DNA of 64,000 nucleotides. It comes from Novosphingobium huizhouense (GTDB lineage: Bacteria > Pseudomonadota > Alphaproteobacteria > Sphingomonadales > Sphingomonadaceae). Position numbers and translations under genes: made by a program. Positions 18,119-27,782 of the stretch are shown piece by piece. Under the pieces are notes generated by a model that searched no databases, had not been told where the DNA came from, and saw only the letters and a list, made by a program, of their open reading frames with translations. Within the stretch, counting starts at the first letter, position 1. Each line of letters starts with the position of its first letter. The stretch covers positions 496,001 through 560,000 of the forward strand of contig NZ_JAILXZ010000001.1 of NCBI RefSeq assembly GCF_020179475.1, given 5' to 3'.

Positions 18119-19439
18119 ATGCACTGTTTCTCAGCTAGTCAGCTTCACACGCGATGGTGAATGGGGCCAAGGCGAACCCGGTCCCGGCTTTGTGCCAATG
18201 CAAGTCGTTCGGGGAACTGATTTTGAGCGCGTGCGGTTCGGCGATCTTTCAACGCTGCCGATTCGATACATCCGCGAAGACATCGCGGAACGTAAAGCCA
18301 TCAAGCTGAATGACGTTTTGATCGAGACAGCGGGCGGAACTAAAGATCAGCCTACTGGCAGAACGGTGCATATCACCGAGCGCGTTATTAGGAATGCCAA
18401 GTTGCCCCTGATTTGCGCAAGTTTCGCGCGTTTCCTAAGGCCGGATTTTGCCGTTGTGGACCCCGCCTTTCTGTTTTGGAAACTCCAAGCGGAATATCAT
18501 TCTGGTGCATTGCGCCCCTTCCATATTCAGCACACCGGTGTCGCGCGGTTTCAATACACGCAGTTCGCTACGAACCATCCATTTCAGTTCCCCGATGATC
18601 TCGACGAACAGCGCACAACTGCTGAAGTTCTCTCGGAACTAGACGAAAAGATCGAACTCAACCGGCGGATGAATGAGACGCTGGAAGGGATGGCGCAAGC
18701 GATCTTTCGGGATTGGTTTGTCGATTTCGGCCCCACCCGCCGCAAGGTGGCTGGCGAGGCCGATCCGGTGGCGATCATGGGCGGGCTGACCCCAGACCCC
18801 GCCCGCGCCGCGCAGCTCGCCACCCTCTTCCCCGCCGCCTTCGGCGACGATGGCTTGCCGGTGGGGTGGACCGAAGCTGAATTTGGCGCGGAGTTTGACC
18901 TAACAATGGGGCAATCGCCGCCGGGAGACACATACAACGATACCGGGGATGGATTGCCATTCTTTCAGGGTCGAACCGATTTCGGCTTCAGATACCCGGA
19001 AAACCGCAAGTATTGTTCCGCTCCGAGCCGGATCGCAAACGCAGGTGACACGCTCATCAGCGTTCGTGCCCCTGTCGGCGATTTGAATATGGCGTGGGAG
19101 CGATGCTGTATTGGCCGTGGTGTTGCGTGCGCGCGGCACAAATCCGGGAGCACAAGCTACACCTTCTACACGCTCCGCTCGCTCCAGCCGGAGCTGGAAC
19201 TATACGAACACACCGGAACGGTGTTCGGCGCGATTAACCGCAAGCAGTTTGAGAAGCTACCGGTCGTAAAGTCCGGCAATGCACTTGTGGAGGCGTTCGA
19301 GGCCATCGCAGGACCGATGGACGAGAAGCTAAAACTGGCCACTCAAGAAAGCCGCACCCTCGCCGAAACCCGCGACTACCTCCTGCCCCGGCTGATGTCC
19401 GGCGCGGTGCGCGTCGCGCCCAAGGTTGAGGCCGCCTGA
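18111..19439 (+). CDS. hsdS: Type I restriction-modification system, specificity subunit S
   Basis: A 442-residue specificity subunit that fixes the bipartite DNA target. It shows the usual duplicated plan: target-recognition domain 1 (about residues 1-150), a central conserved helical spacer ([20 protein letters not shown]...), recognition domain 2 (about 235-380, opening near [20 protein letters not shown]) and a C-terminal spacer ([13 protein letters not shown]). Both halves look intact, so the system should recognise one fixed sequence. The recognition sequence cannot be read by eye. It overlaps hsdM by 8 bp, and its TGA overlaps the FRG gene start (TGATG). Confidence 0.93.
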   Translation: MAKCTVSQLVSFTRDGEWGQGEPGPGFVPMQVVRGTDFERVRFGDLSTLPIRYIREDIAERKAIKLNDVLIETAGGTKDQPTGRTVHITERVIRNAKLPLICASFARFLRPDFAVVDPAFLFWKLQAEYHSGALRPFHIQHTGVARFQYTQFATNHPFQFPDDLDEQRTTAEVLSELDEKIELNRRMNETLEGMAQAIFRDWFVDFGPTRRKVAGEADPVAIMGGLTPDPARAAQLATLFPAAFGDDGLPVGWTEAEFGAEFDLTMGQSPPGDTYNDTGDGLPFFQGRTDFGFRYPENRKYCSAPSRIANAGDTLISVRAPVGDLNMAWERCCIGRGVACARHKSGSTSYTFYTLRSLQPELELYEHTGTVFGAINRKQFEKLPVVKSGNALVEAFEAIAGPMDEKLKLATQESRTLAETRDYLLPRLMSGAVRVAPKVEAA

Positions 19440-20647
19440 TGGCCGACCCCTATTTCCGCTCCTTGCCGCTGTTCCCCACCTACACGTTCGGGGACGTGGC
19501 GATTGACGGGCTGGTGCCCGCCTGCCGGGTGGAAAGCTGGCAAGACTTTATCGAGGCGATGCGCTCGCCCGATCACAACCGGGCGGCGGGCGAATTCGTC
19601 TATCGCGGGCAGGCCGGGCATAACTGGCACCTTTCCTCCACGCTCGCCCGCCTGTTCGATGGCGGCGCGGTGCCGGGGCCGCATCAGGAAAACTTGCTGG
19701 CGCAATTCCGCCTAGCCATGCGCGGGCGCGGACTGGATTGCAGCAAGCTGGACGACGAGGAGCTTTGGGCTTTCGGCCAGCACCACGGATTGCGCACGCC
19801 GCTGATCGACTGGACCAAATCGCCCTATGTCGCGCTGTTCTTCGCCTTTGACGAGCCGGACGTGGAAGGGGTGGAGAACCCTTCGCGCGCGGTGTTCTGC
19901 CTGAACATGGCGGCGATCCGCGCCGACGAAAACCTCTCGCAAATCATCTTTGAGCCGACGCACCACGAAAACGCGCGGCTGGTCAATCAGGCCGGGCTAT
20001 TCACGATCACCCCCAGCGGCAAGGATAATCTGGTCTCGGCGATCCTCAACGAACTGGCCGATAACGAAATCATCAACCCCGACGATCCGATGGACGTGGC
20101 CCGCTATATCGCCAAGATTCACGTGCCGAACGAGAACCGGGTGGAATGCCTCAACACCCTGCGCAAGATGAACATTCACCACGCCAACCTCTTTCCTGAT
20201 CCGGGCGGCGCATCGAAATATTGCAACGACTGGCTGGCCCGCCTGATCGACGAAGAGAAGCGCGACGCGGCGGAAGCCCGCGCGCTGGAAGCGGCGGCGG
20301 ACCAGGCGGCGGCAGAGCCTGATGTCGCACTGATCGCAGACAGCGAAATTTCGGCAGATGCCATTGCCGGTTTGCTGCGCAATACACTGCGCAATGACAG
20401 CGAATTCCCGCTGGAAACGCTGGCCGGATGGGCGCCAAAGTTGATCGCGCTCTATGAGCGGCTGGCCGACACCGACTGGCCGGAGCGCGATGCCTCCAGA
20501 ACTCGCCTGAAACTTGAATTCAGGCGCTTCCTTATGAGTAGCGGCGTAAATCGTGAAATCGCCGAAATCGGCGCGCGACGTTTGATTGGCTTCTTTATGG
20601 CGCATTGGCGCGCGGCGAATGCCCGGCCAGCCCCCGCTACTCAGTGA
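19439..20647 (+). CDS. FRG-domain protein embedded in the hsd operon
   Basis: A 402-residue protein with an FRG domain in its N-terminal third: FVYRGQ (residues 53-58) and [16 protein letters not shown] (114-129) followed by VALFFAF are the defining motifs. The FRG domain's biochemical activity is not established in my knowledge; such genes often occur within restriction and other defence loci. The C-terminal half is an Ala/Glu-rich helical region with no recognised domain. The ATG overlaps the hsdS stop by one base, so translation is coupled, and hsdR follows after 46 bp. It is probably a functional accessory of the restriction system, as modulator, toxin or sensor. Confidence 0.85.
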   Translation: MADPYFRSLPLFPTYTFGDVAIDGLVPACRVESWQDFIEAMRSPDHNRAAGEFVYRGQAGHNWHLSSTLARLFDGGAVPGPHQENLLAQFRLAMRGRGLDCSKLDDEELWAFGQHHGLRTPLIDWTKSPYVALFFAFDEPDVEGVENPSRAVFCLNMAAIRADENLSQIIFEPTHHENARLVNQAGLFTITPSGKDNLVSAILNELADNEIINPDDPMDVARYIAKIHVPNENRVECLNTLRKMNIHHANLFPDPGGASKYCNDWLARLIDEEKRDAAEARALEAAADQAAAEPDVALIADSEISADAIAGLLRNTLRNDSEFPLETLAGWAPKLIALYERLADTDWPERDASRTRLKLEFRRFLMSSGVNREIAEIGARRLIGFFMAHWRAANARPAPATQ

Positions 20648-20693
20648 CCAGCCCATTGACCAACCCATATCGAATGAGCGGCGAACCGTCGAG

Positions 20694-23600
20694 ATGAGCA
20701 TCACGGAAGACATCGTGGAACTGGCGGCGCTAGAAACGCTGCAAGAGCTTGGTTGGTCCTATCTCCACGGCTCTGTGATCGCTCCCGATGGCAGCGCACC
20801 GGAGCGGCGTTCGTTTGGCGATGTCGTGCTTGTCGGGCGGCTGGAAGCAGCCGTCGCGCGGATCAACCCCAATTCCCCCGAAGCCGCGCGCAACGAGGCT
20901 ATGCGCCGCGTGCTGACCGGCGAGCTTCCTTCGCTGGTCGAGGAAAACCGGCGCATCCACAAACTGCTGACCGAAGGCGTCGATGTTGAATTTCGCGGGG
21001 ATGACGGCAAGACCGCTTCCACCAAAATCTGGCTGATCGATTTTGGAAACCCGGATGCCAACGACTGGCTGGCCGTAAACCAGCTTGTCGTGGTCGAGAA
21101 CCGGACCAACCGCCGCCCGGACGTGGTGTTGTTGGTCAACGGCCTGCCGCTCGCGGTGCTGGAATTGAAAAATGCTGCGTCGCAGAACGTGACGATTGCC
21201 GACGCCTTCAACCAGCTTCAAACCTACCTCCACCAAATCCCCAGCCTGTTCAGCACCAACGCGGTGCTGGTCACGTCCGATGGCATGGAAGCCCGGATCG
21301 GCTCCATCACTGCCGATGCTGAACGCTTCATGCCGTGGCGAACGGTGGACGGGGAGGACTTCGCCCATCGCGGCACACCGGAACTCGAAACGCTGCTGCG
21401 GGGGGTGTTCACCCGCGAAAATCTGCTGGCGCTGATCCGCGATTTCATTGTCTTTGGCGATAAGGGCGAAGGGCCATTCAAGATCGTCGCTGGCTATCAC
21501 CAGTTCCACGGTGCGCAAAAGGCAGTGCGGCAGGCGGTGGAGGCTACCCGCCCGGACGGGGATCGCAAGATCGGCGTCATCTGGCACACGCAGGGATCAG
21601 GCAAGAGCCTGTTGATGGCGTTCTTCGCTGGGCTGGCGGTGAAATCCGAGGCACTGGAAAACCCGACGCTGGTTGTTCTGACGGATCGCAATGATTTGGA
21701 CGATCAACTTTTCGGCACCTTCGGGCTTTGCCGCGACCTGATCCGCCAGAACCCGGAGCAGGCGGACAGTCGGCAGGATTTGAAGCAGCTTCTCGACAAG
21801 GCGGCTGGCGGCGTGGTGTTCACCACCGTGCAGAAGTTCTCGCCGGAGCGCGGGGAAGAGAGTTTCCCGCTGCTGTCGGATCGGCGCAACATCATCGTGA
21901 TCGCGGACGAAGCCCACCGCAGCCAATATGGCTTTGAAGCCAAGCTCAACCGGGAAACAGGGCTGCGGCGCTATGGCTATGCCCATTACATCCGACAGGC
22001 GATGCCGAACGCCTCCTTCATCGGCTTTACCGGCACCCCGATTGAGGCGGCGGACATCAACACACCGGCCATTTTCGGCGAATACATCGACATTTACGAC
22101 ATCAGCCGCGCCGTGGAAGATGGCGCCACGGTGCCGATTTTCTATGAAAGCCGCCTTGCCCGCATCGAATTGAACGAGGACGAAAAGCCCCTCATCGACG
22201 CGGAAATCGAAGCGTTGATCGAAGATGCCTCGCTGACCGAAGCCGAGAAGATGAAGGCGAAATGGTCCGCCGTGGAGGCGCTGGTCGGGGCCGACAAGCG
22301 GCTGGCCCAGGTCGCGGCGGATATGGTCACGCACCTTGAAGCGCGCACCGAGGCGATGAACGGCAAGGCGATGGCCGTCTGCATGAGCCGCCGCATCTGC
22401 GTGTCGCTCTATGACCGCATTATCGCGCTTCGCCCGGAGTGGCATTCGACCGACGATGACAATGGCGCGGTCAAGATCGTGATGACGGGGGCTGCGTCCG
22501 ATCCGCTTGACTGGCAGCAACATATTGGCACGAAGAAGCGGCGCGACGAACTCGCGAAACGGGCTCGCAACCCAGACGATCCGCTACGGCTCGTTATTGT
22601 CTGCGATATGTGGCTGACGGGCTTTGACGCGCCGTGCATGAACACCATGTATATCGACAAGCCGATGCGCGGCCACGGCTTGATGCAGGCGATTGCCCGC
22701 GTGAACCGGGTGTTCAAGGATAAGCCGGGCGGGCTGGTGGTCGATTATATCGGCGTGGCGCAAAACCTGCGCAGCGCCCTTGGCCAATACACCGATTCAG
22801 ACCGCGACAAGACCGGCATCGATGAAGCCGCTGCCGTTGCCGCGATGATGGAACGGTATGAGGCCATCCGCGACCTGTTCCACGGCTTTGATTATCGGCC
22901 CGGCATCGACGGCCAGCCGCGCGAACGCCTGATTTGCCTTGGCGGGGCTATCGATTGGGTGCTGAAGTGGCAGGAATCACAAGCAGCCAAGCAAAAGGAT
23001 GCCGAGGACAAGAAGCGCGCCCATCGCCGCTATCTCGACATGGTGCTGGAACTGTCCAAAGCCTATGCGCTTGCCTCTGCCAGCGACGAAGCGCGGACGA
23101 TCCGGGATGAGGTCGGCTTCTTTCAGGCGATCCGGGCGGCGCTGGCCAAAACAACGGCTACCGGAAAGATCAGCGAGAAAGATCGCTCCTTTGTCGTCCA
23201 ACAACTTGTGGACCGGGCCGTTGCGTCTTCGGAAATCATCGACATCCTGAAGGTCGCGGGCATCCAGTCGCCCGACATTTCGATCCTCTCCGACGAATTC
23301 CTGATGGAAGTCGAGAAGATGGAGAAAAAGAACCTTGCGCTGGAGGCATTGAAGAAGCTCCTCAACGGGGAGATTGTCAGCCGGTCCAAGACCAATCTGG
23401 TTGAAAGCCGCGCGTTTTCCAACCGGCTGGAAGAAGCCGTGGCCCGCTATCACGCGGGCGCGATTTCTGCCGTGGAGATGATTCAGGAACTCATCGCGCT
23501 GGCCAAGGACATGCAAGCCGCCCGCGTGCGGGGTGAGGAACAGGGGCTTAGCCCAGAAGAAATCGCCTTCTATGATGCCCTTGCCGAGAACGAGAGCGCG

Positions 23601-23828
23601 GTGGAGGCGATGGGCAATGAAAAGCTCCGGCTGATCGCCCACGAACTGCTGGAACAACTACGCGGCAACGTGACCGTGGACTGGCATCAGCGCGAAAGCG
23701 CCCGCGCACGGATGCGGGTGCTGGTGAAGCGTATCCTGAAAAAATACGGCTACCCGCCCGATCTGGCGGACGAAGCCGTGCAAACCGTTCTCGCGCAGGC
23801 GGAGATACTCCTACGCGAATTGGCATAG
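20694..23828 (+). CDS. hsdR: Type I restriction-modification system, restriction subunit R
   Basis: A 1044-residue motor nuclease that translocates and cuts unmodified DNA in complex with M2S. The N-terminal PD-(D/E)xK nuclease is visible as Asp143 ([11 protein letters not shown]) with Glu157 and Lys159 (LELKNA). The Walker A motif GSGKS is at 301-305 and the DEAH box at 405-408; the second RecA domain includes [11 protein letters not shown] and [13 protein letters not shown]-terminal helical region follows. The start is taken as the ATG at 20694; the open frame runs further upstream but only into the FRG gene's 3' end, and no strong ribosome site marks the start. All key residues are present. 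Confidence 0.95.
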   Translation: MSITEDIVELAALETLQELGWSYLHGSVIAPDGSAPERRSFGDVVLVGRLEAAVARINPNSPEAARNEAMRRVLTGELPSLVEENRRIHKLLTEGVDVEFRGDDGKTASTKIWLIDFGNPDANDWLAVNQLVVVENRTNRRPDVVLLVNGLPLAVLELKNAASQNVTIADAFNQLQTYLHQIPSLFSTNAVLVTSDGMEARIGSITADAERFMPWRTVDGEDFAHRGTPELETLLRGVFTRENLLALIRDFIVFGDKGEGPFKIVAGYHQFHGAQKAVRQAVEATRPDGDRKIGVIWHTQGSGKSLLMAFFAGLAVKSEALENPTLVVLTDRNDLDDQLFGTFGLCRDLIRQNPEQADSRQDLKQLLDKAAGGVVFTTVQKFSPERGEESFPLLSDRRNIIVIADEAHRSQYGFEAKLNRETGLRRYGYAHYIRQAMPNASFIGFTGTPIEAADINTPAIFGEYIDIYDISRAVEDGATVPIFYESRLARIELNEDEKPLIDAEIEALIEDASLTEAEKMKAKWSAVEALVGADKRLAQVAADMVTHLEARTEAMNGKAMAVCMSRRICVSLYDRIIALRPEWHSTDDDNGAVKIVMTGAASDPLDWQQHIGTKKRRDELAKRARNPDDPLRLVIVCDMWLTGFDAPCMNTMYIDKPMRGHGLMQAIARVNRVFKDKPGGLVVDYIGVAQNLRSALGQYTDSDRDKTGIDEAAAVAAMMERYEAIRDLFHGFDYRPGIDGQPRERLICLGGAIDWVLKWQESQAAKQKDAEDKKRAHRRYLDMVLELSKAYALASASDEARTIRDEVGFFQAIRAALAKTTATGKISEKDRSFVVQQLVDRAVASSEIIDILKVAGIQSPDISILSDEFLMEVEKMEKKNLALEALKKLLNGEIVSRSKTNLVESRAFSNRLEEAVARYHAGAISAVEMIQELIALAKDMQAARVRGEEQGLSPEEIAFYDALAENESAVEAMGNEKLRLIAHELLEQLRGNVTVDWHQRESARARMRVLVKRILKKYGYPPDLADEAVQTVLAQAEILLRELA

Positions 23829-23927
23829 GCGAGGCGATCAAGCCCAATTGGCCGTCCGCTCGATGGCGAATAACCGTGTACCATTGCGGACGAAATTAGC
23901 GGATAAAATGGGGCAGGCTTGACCAGC

Positions 23928-23948
23928 TGGGGGCCTAATTGGGGGCTT
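23928..23948. repeat. Right arm-type repeats
   Basis: TGGGGGCCTA starts at 23928 and TGGGGGCTT at 23940, the same motif and the same 12-base spacing as the pair at 12290/12302 on the left. Their place about 60 bases inside attR is what is expected of integrase arm sites (P' side). Confidence 0.62.
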
Positions 23949-24004
23949 CGGCCAAAAATGCATTAAAAAAAGCGTCATATTTACAAATATATAATAGATT
24001 TTCG

Positions 24005-24025
24005 CGGTTCCGTCCCCGGCACCAC
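24005..24025 (+). repeat. Right attachment site (attR), degenerate
   Basis: The sequence reads like the tRNA-Phe 3' end but lacks five T-loop bases and one G of the acceptor stem. The exactly shared segments are TCCGTCCCCGG and CACCAC. A direct copy should be exact right after integration, so this end has drifted or derives from a related but different element. Confidence 0.62.
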
Positions 24026-24154
24026 TTTCCTCGATCACCGGAACGCCTGACGCGCCTTAGCGCTCGCGTCGGTTCCGCACGCGCGGGAAGGCGCGGCGCG
24101 AGCCTTTGCCCGCGCCGCGCCCGTGCCTTGTTCGTGCCTTGTCCGTGCGGCGCC

Positions 24155-24928
24155 TCAGCGGCCGTGCTGGCCGTCGTCCACCCGCACGCAGGTGCCGGTC
24201 ACCGCGTCCGAGGCGGGGCCGACGAGGAACAGCAGCGTCGAATCGAGCTGCGCCGGGTTGCCCAGGCGCTTCCTCGGCATGTGCTGGCTGATGTCGCCCA
24301 TCCGCTCGAGCATCCCGGCGAGCATTTCCGATTCGAACGCGCCGGGCGCGATGGCGTTGACGTTGATGTGGTTGCGCGCCCATTCGACCGCGAGCGTCTC
24401 GGTCAGCCGCACCACCGCCGCCTTGGTCACCGAATAGAGCGCCGCGCCGTTGCCGCCGTAGTGGAACGCCGCTTCCGAGGCGATGTTGACGATCCGCCCC
24501 GGAGTCTTGGTCTCGATCAGCCGCTTGGCCACTTCCACCGCCATGATCCACGGCGCGCGCAAGTTGATGTCGAGCACGCGGTCGACCAGTTCGAGGTCCA
24601 TCTTGTGCGCGCGCTGCGCATCGGGAATGCCGGCATTGTTGACGAGGATCGTGACGAGGCCCAGCGCCGCCTCGGCCTTGGCCACCGCGGCGGAGAGGTC
24701 GTCGGCCTTGGTCGCGTCCATCGCGATCGCCACCGCCTCGCCGCCCTGCTCGCGGATTTCCTGGGCCAGCGCCTCGAGCCGGTCCATCCGCCGCGCGCAC
24801 AGCGCGACCTTGGCGCCGCTCGCCGCCAGCACTTTGGCGAAGCGCAGGCCGAGGCCCGAGGAAGCGCCGGTCACCAGCGCGACCTGGCCGGTCAGATCGG
24901 TCGAAGCATTGGGCAACGGATAGTCCAT
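24155..24928 (-). CDS. Short-chain dehydrogenase/reductase
   Basis: A 257-residue SDR with Rossmann glycine motif TGASSGLG (residues 20-27), NNAG (97-100), and catalytic Ser151, Tyr165 and Lys169 (YSVTK). It would oxidise a secondary alcohol or reduce a ketone with NAD(P)(H); the substrate is not evident. A GAGAGG ribosome site lies 8 bases before the start. It is the last gene of the minus-strand operon alcohol dehydrogenase - aldehyde dehydrogenase - SDR, separated from the aldehyde dehydrogenase by 96 bp holding two hairpins, so its expression may be partly independent. Confidence 0.88.
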   Translation of the reverse strand: MDYPLPNASTDLTGQVALVTGASSGLGLRFAKVLAASGAKVALCARRMDRLEALAQEIREQGGEAVAIAMDATKADDLSAAVAKAEAALGLVTILVNNAGIPDAQRAHKMDLELVDRVLDINLRAPWIMAVEVAKRLIETKTPGRIVNIASEAAFHYGGNGAALYSVTKAAVVRLTETLAVEWARNHINVNAIAPGAFESEMLAGMLERMGDISQHMPRKRLGNPAQLDSTLLFLVGPASDAVTGTCVRVDDGQHGR

Positions 24929-24944
24929 GGCATGTCCTCTCGTG

Positions 24945-25016
24945 GCCGGCGTTTGCCGCCGGCTCTGTCGGTTCGTGAAGGAAAGGACCGGCCCGCCTTG
25001 CGCTGCGCGCCGGTCC
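24945..25016 (-). other. Two intercistronic hairpins between aldehyde dehydrogenase and SDR
   Basis: Read on the minus strand, an 8-bp stem (25016-25009 with 24992-24985) is followed by TTTCCTTC, and a 7-bp stem with a 5-nt loop (24963-24957 with 24951-24945) follows. The first resembles a weak terminator or attenuator; both could also act as mRNA processing or stabilising structures. Confidence 0.45.
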
Positions 25017-25024
25017 GGTGGCGC

Positions 25025-26458
25025 TTACTGCGCGAAGGCCGGCTTCTTGCGGCGCACCAGCGTCTGCGCGTTGGTGTATTCGAGCAGGCCCTCGAGCCCG
25101 CCCTCGACGCCCACGCCCGACTGCTTCATGCCGCCGAACGCCGCCAGCGGCGAGAGGTGCTGCGTCTCGTTGACCCAGACCGTGCCCGACTGGATGCGCT
25201 GGGCGAGCTCGAAGGCCTTTTCCTCGTCCTTCGACCAGACCGAGCCGCCAAGGCCATAGTCGGTGGCGTTGGCGCGCGCGATCACGTCGTCGTAGTCGTC
25301 GAACCGGATCAGCGGCAGGACGGGGCCGAACTGCTCTTCCTGCACGATCCGGCTGTCCTCCGGCGGGTTGTCGAGGATGGTGATCGGGATGAAGTAGCCC
25401 GGAACGTCGGCCTTCTCGCCGCCCATCAGGAACTTGTAGCCCTTGTCCTTGGCGTCCTGGATCAGGTCGAGCACCCGCTCGTACTGCGGCTTGTTGTTGA
25501 TCGGGCCGATCTGCGTGCCCTGTTCGGACCCGTCGCCGACCTTCACCGTCTTGGCATAGGCGACGATGGCGTCGCGCAGCGGCTCGTACACGTCCTTGTG
25601 GATGTACATGCGCTTGGTCGCGATGCAGATCTGGCCGTTGTTGCTGAAGGCCGCCCAGAACAGCTGCTCGGCGATCTTCTCGACATCGACGTCGGGCAGG
25701 ACGATCGCGGCGTCGTTGCCGCCCAGTTCCAGCGTCACGCGCTTGAGCGTCGGCGCGGCCGAGGCCATCACGCGGCGGCCGGTCTGGGTGGAGCCGGTGA
25801 AGCTGATCTTGTCGAAGCCGGCATGGCTGGTCATCCACGGGCCGAGGCTGTCGCCGCCGGTGACCACGTTGAGCACGCCCGCCGGCAGGATCTCGCTCGC
25901 CAGTTCGGCGAACTTCAGCGTGCACAGCGGCGTGAACGGCGAGGGCTTGAGCACCATCGTGTTGCCCGCGAGCAGCGCCGGGGCGACCTTGAACATGGCG
26001 AGGATCATCGGGAAGTTCCACGGCGCGATCGCGCCGACCACGCCCAGCGGCACGTGGCGGGTGATCGAGATGCGCTCGTCCGAATCCTCGTTGACCGTCT
26101 CGGGCAGGTCGAGCGCGGTGAAGGCCTTGAGCCAGTAGCCCGCGCCCATGATCTCGCCCTGCGCCTCGGTGCCGGGCTTGCCCTGCTCCCTGGTCAGCAG
26201 GCGGGCGAAGCCTTCGATATTGCCGAAGATCGCATCGCCGAGCGCGTTGAGCTTGGCCTTGCGCTCCTCGATCGGGGTCGCGGCCCAGCCCGGGAATGCC
26301 CTGCGCGCAGCGGCGACGGCGGCGTCGAGATCGGCCTCTGTCGCGTCGGGCACGCGGGCGATCACCTCTTCGGTGGCGGGGTTGAGCACGTCGAGCGTGG
26401 CGCTGCCGGCGACCAGCTCGCCACCGATCAGCATCTGGTAGGTGTCGTTGAATTCCAT
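25025..26458 (-). CDS. NAD(P)+-dependent aldehyde dehydrogenase
   Basis: A 477-residue aldehyde dehydrogenase that oxidises an aldehyde to the acid. The oxyanion Asn148 (PWNFP), cofactor Lys171 (LKPS), general base Glu244 (LELGGND) and nucleophile Cys278 (NNGQICIA) are all present, so it should be active. Length and motifs are normal for the class; the substrate cannot be told from sequence. It lies between the Zn alcohol dehydrogenase (34-bp gap upstream) and the SDR. The pair of alcohol and aldehyde dehydrogenases would turn a primary alcohol into its acid, which the downstream acyl-CoA enzymes could then process. Confidence 0.93.
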   Translation of the reverse strand: MEFNDTYQMLIGGELVAGSATLDVLNPATEEVIARVPDATEADLDAAVAAARRAFPGWAATPIEERKAKLNALGDAIFGNIEGFARLLTREQGKPGTEAQGEIMGAGYWLKAFTALDLPETVNEDSDERISITRHVPLGVVGAIAPWNFPMILAMFKVAPALLAGNTMVLKPSPFTPLCTLKFAELASEILPAGVLNVVTGGDSLGPWMTSHAGFDKISFTGSTQTGRRVMASAAPTLKRVTLELGGNDAAIVLPDVDVEKIAEQLFWAAFSNNGQICIATKRMYIHKDVYEPLRDAIVAYAKTVKVGDGSEQGTQIGPINNKPQYERVLDLIQDAKDKGYKFLMGGEKADVPGYFIPITILDNPPEDSRIVQEEQFGPVLPLIRFDDYDDVIARANATDYGLGGSVWSKDEEKAFELAQRIQSGTVWVNETQHLSPLAAFGGMKQSGVGVEGGLEGLLEYTNAQTLVRRKKPAFAQ

Positions 26459-26492
26459 CGGAAATCTCCGTCTGGGAGGAAAGGGGTTCGGA

Positions 26493-27608
26493 TCAGGGGA
26501 CGAGCACGACCTTGATGCATTCGCCGCGCGCCTGCGCCGCGATCGCCTCGTTGATCTGGTCGAGCGGGAAGGTCTTGATCAGCTTGTCGAACGGGAACTT
26601 GCCCTGCGCGTGGTAGGCGAGCAGTTCGGGAATGAAGTCCTGCGGCTCGCTGTCGCCCTCGATGATGCCGATCACGCGCAGCCCCGGGGTCATCAGCGCG
26701 GTGATGTTGACGCTGATCGCCGCACCCGGATCGTGCGGCACGCCGACCAGCCCGATGATCCCGTGCGGGGCGAGGCTGGCGAGCCCCGCCTCGATCACCG
26801 GGACCACCCCGGTCGTATCGAGCGCGGCGTCGACGCCCAGCGGCAGGATCGCGCGGATTGCCGCGCCCAGATCATCCACGGCCCCGGGATCGATGACGTG
26901 GGTCGCGCCGAATTCCTGTGCGATCTTGCGTCGCGCCTCGACCGGTTCGACGAGAATGACCGTGCTGCATTCCCGGATCACGCCGGCCATCACGGCCGAC
27001 AGGCCGACCGGGCCGCCGCCGAACACGATCAGCGAGCTGCCCGGCTTGCAGTCCATCGAGCGCAGCACTGCGCCCGCGCCGGTCTGGAAGCCGCAGCCCA
27101 GCGTGCCCAGATATTCGAGCGGCACGGTCACGCCCTCGGGCACCTTGACCACGTTGCGCGCGCGGGTGACCGCGAGCGAGGAGAACGACGACTGGCCGAA
27201 GAAGTGCGAGCTCATCCGCTCCTCGCCCTTGGCATAGGCGGTCGAGCCGTCCTCCAGCCGCATCCCGGCGTAGTTGAGCGGCACGAACAGGTTGCAGTAG
27301 CTCGGCAGGTGCTCGGCGCAGCGCGGGCAGCCGCCGCAGCTCGAAAAGCCGAGCATCACCGCGTCACCCGCGGCGAGACCCTCGACCCCCTCGCCCAGCG
27401 CCTCGATCACGCCGGCGCCTTCGTGGCCGAGGATCGCGGGCTTGGCGAACGTCTCGACCTGGTCGCGGAAGACGAGGTCGGTGTGGCACAGGCCGACGCC
27501 CGCGATCCGCACCCGCACTTCACCCGGCCCGGGCGCCGCGACGTCGATCTGCTCGATGGTGAAGTCGGCGTTGGCGCCGCGCGCGACGGCGGCAGTGGCA
27601 GTGGTCAT
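26493..27608 (-). CDS. Zinc-dependent alcohol dehydrogenase
   Basis: A 371-residue medium-chain alcohol dehydrogenase. Catalytic zinc ligands: Cys in GVGLCHTD and His/Glu in GHEGAG; structural zinc ligands: CGGCPRCAEHLPSYC. The Rossmann motif is VFGGGPVGLSAV. The class resembles benzyl/aryl and other group III-type NAD-dependent enzymes; the exact substrate is unknown. The start at 27608 is chosen for a GGGAG site 8 bases upstream; the frame extends 12 codons further. It is the first gene of the operon, with a palindromic operator 50 bases before the start. Confidence 0.9.
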   Translation of the reverse strand: MTTATAAVARGANADFTIEQIDVAAPGPGEVRVRIAGVGLCHTDLVFRDQVETFAKPAILGHEGAGVIEALGEGVEGLAAGDAVMLGFSSCGGCPRCAEHLPSYCNLFVPLNYAGMRLEDGSTAYAKGEERMSSHFFGQSSFSSLAVTRARNVVKVPEGVTVPLEYLGTLGCGFQTGAGAVLRSMDCKPGSSLIVFGGGPVGLSAVMAGVIRECSTVILVEPVEARRKIAQEFGATHVIDPGAVDDLGAAIRAILPLGVDAALDTTGVVPVIEAGLASLAPHGIIGLVGVPHDPGAAISVNITALMTPGLRVIGIIEGDSEPQDFIPELLAYHAQGKFPFDKLIKTFPLDQINEAIAAQARGECIKVVLVP

Positions 27609-27656
27609 CGAGGACTCCCGGGCTCTTGGCCGCGCGTGCACCACGCGGGCGCCCCT

Positions 27657-27676
27657 CTTTAATCGTGCAATTAAAG
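27657..27676. promoter_or_regulatory. Palindromic operator upstream of the alcohol dehydrogenase operon
   Basis: CTTTAATCGTGCAATTAAAG is a 20-base near-perfect palindrome (one mismatched pair besides the centre). Its core TTAATCG-TG-CAATTAA matches the site at 34434-34449 in 13 of 14 arm positions, so both are probably bound by the same dimeric regulator. Its position 50 bases before the start codon fits a promoter-region operator. Confidence 0.65.
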
Positions 27677-27724
27677 TCCGTCCAGCCCTCGCAGGACAAT
27701 GCCTTGACGCTACGGCGCCAACGA

Positions 27725-27757
27725 AAAACCGCCGCCCCTCGGATGAGGGACGGCGGC
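27725..27757 (-). terminator. Rho-independent terminator of the TonB receptor gene
   Basis: A 12-bp stem with one mismatch (27757-27746 with 27741-27730, minus-strand order) and a 4-nt loop is directly followed on the minus strand by TTTTT (27729-27725). It lies 25 bases after the receptor stop and separates that gene from the alcohol dehydrogenase operon. Confidence 0.88.
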
Positions 27758-27782
27758 CTTCCGTCTCGCCTTGGCGATGCGC

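Larger units (their letters stand above)
12173..24025 (+). mobile_element. Integrative element in tRNA-Phe carrying a type I RM system
   Basis: About 11.85 kb between the tRNA-Phe 3' end and its imperfect repeat. The content is an integrase next to the tRNA, cargo genes all on the plus strand, and a type I restriction operon at the far end. GC is clearly lower than on either side, and the chromosome on the left (infA-yacG) and right (SDR operon) is unrelated. No replication, conjugation or phage structural genes are present, so it is an integrative element that cannot transfer by itself. Arm-type repeats at both ends support an element mobilised by its own integrase. Confidence 0.88.
23829..24154. 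other. Non-coding right junction of the element
   Basis: This 326-base stretch between hsdR and the SDR gene has no credible gene. From left to right it holds the end of the hsdR transcript (no clear terminator), the right arm-type repeats (23928-23948), an AT-rich stretch (about 23955-24000), the attR copy (24005-24025) and then high-GC chromosomal DNA with a direct repeat of CGTGCCTTGT (24122-24131 and 24133-24142). The change in base composition near 24025 agrees with the element ending there. Confidence 0.75.

Noticed and set aside
24122..24142. Tandem CGTGCCTTGT copies as a second attachment site or regulatory repeat
   Set aside because: Only two copies in high-GC DNA outside attR, with no counterpart on the left end.
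24057..26021. A very long open frame on the minus strand across the SDR and aldehyde dehydrogenase genes
   Set aside because: It is Arg/Pro/Gly-rich out-of-frame translation of two real genes, a common artefact of high GC; the true genes have intact catalytic motifs in another frame.
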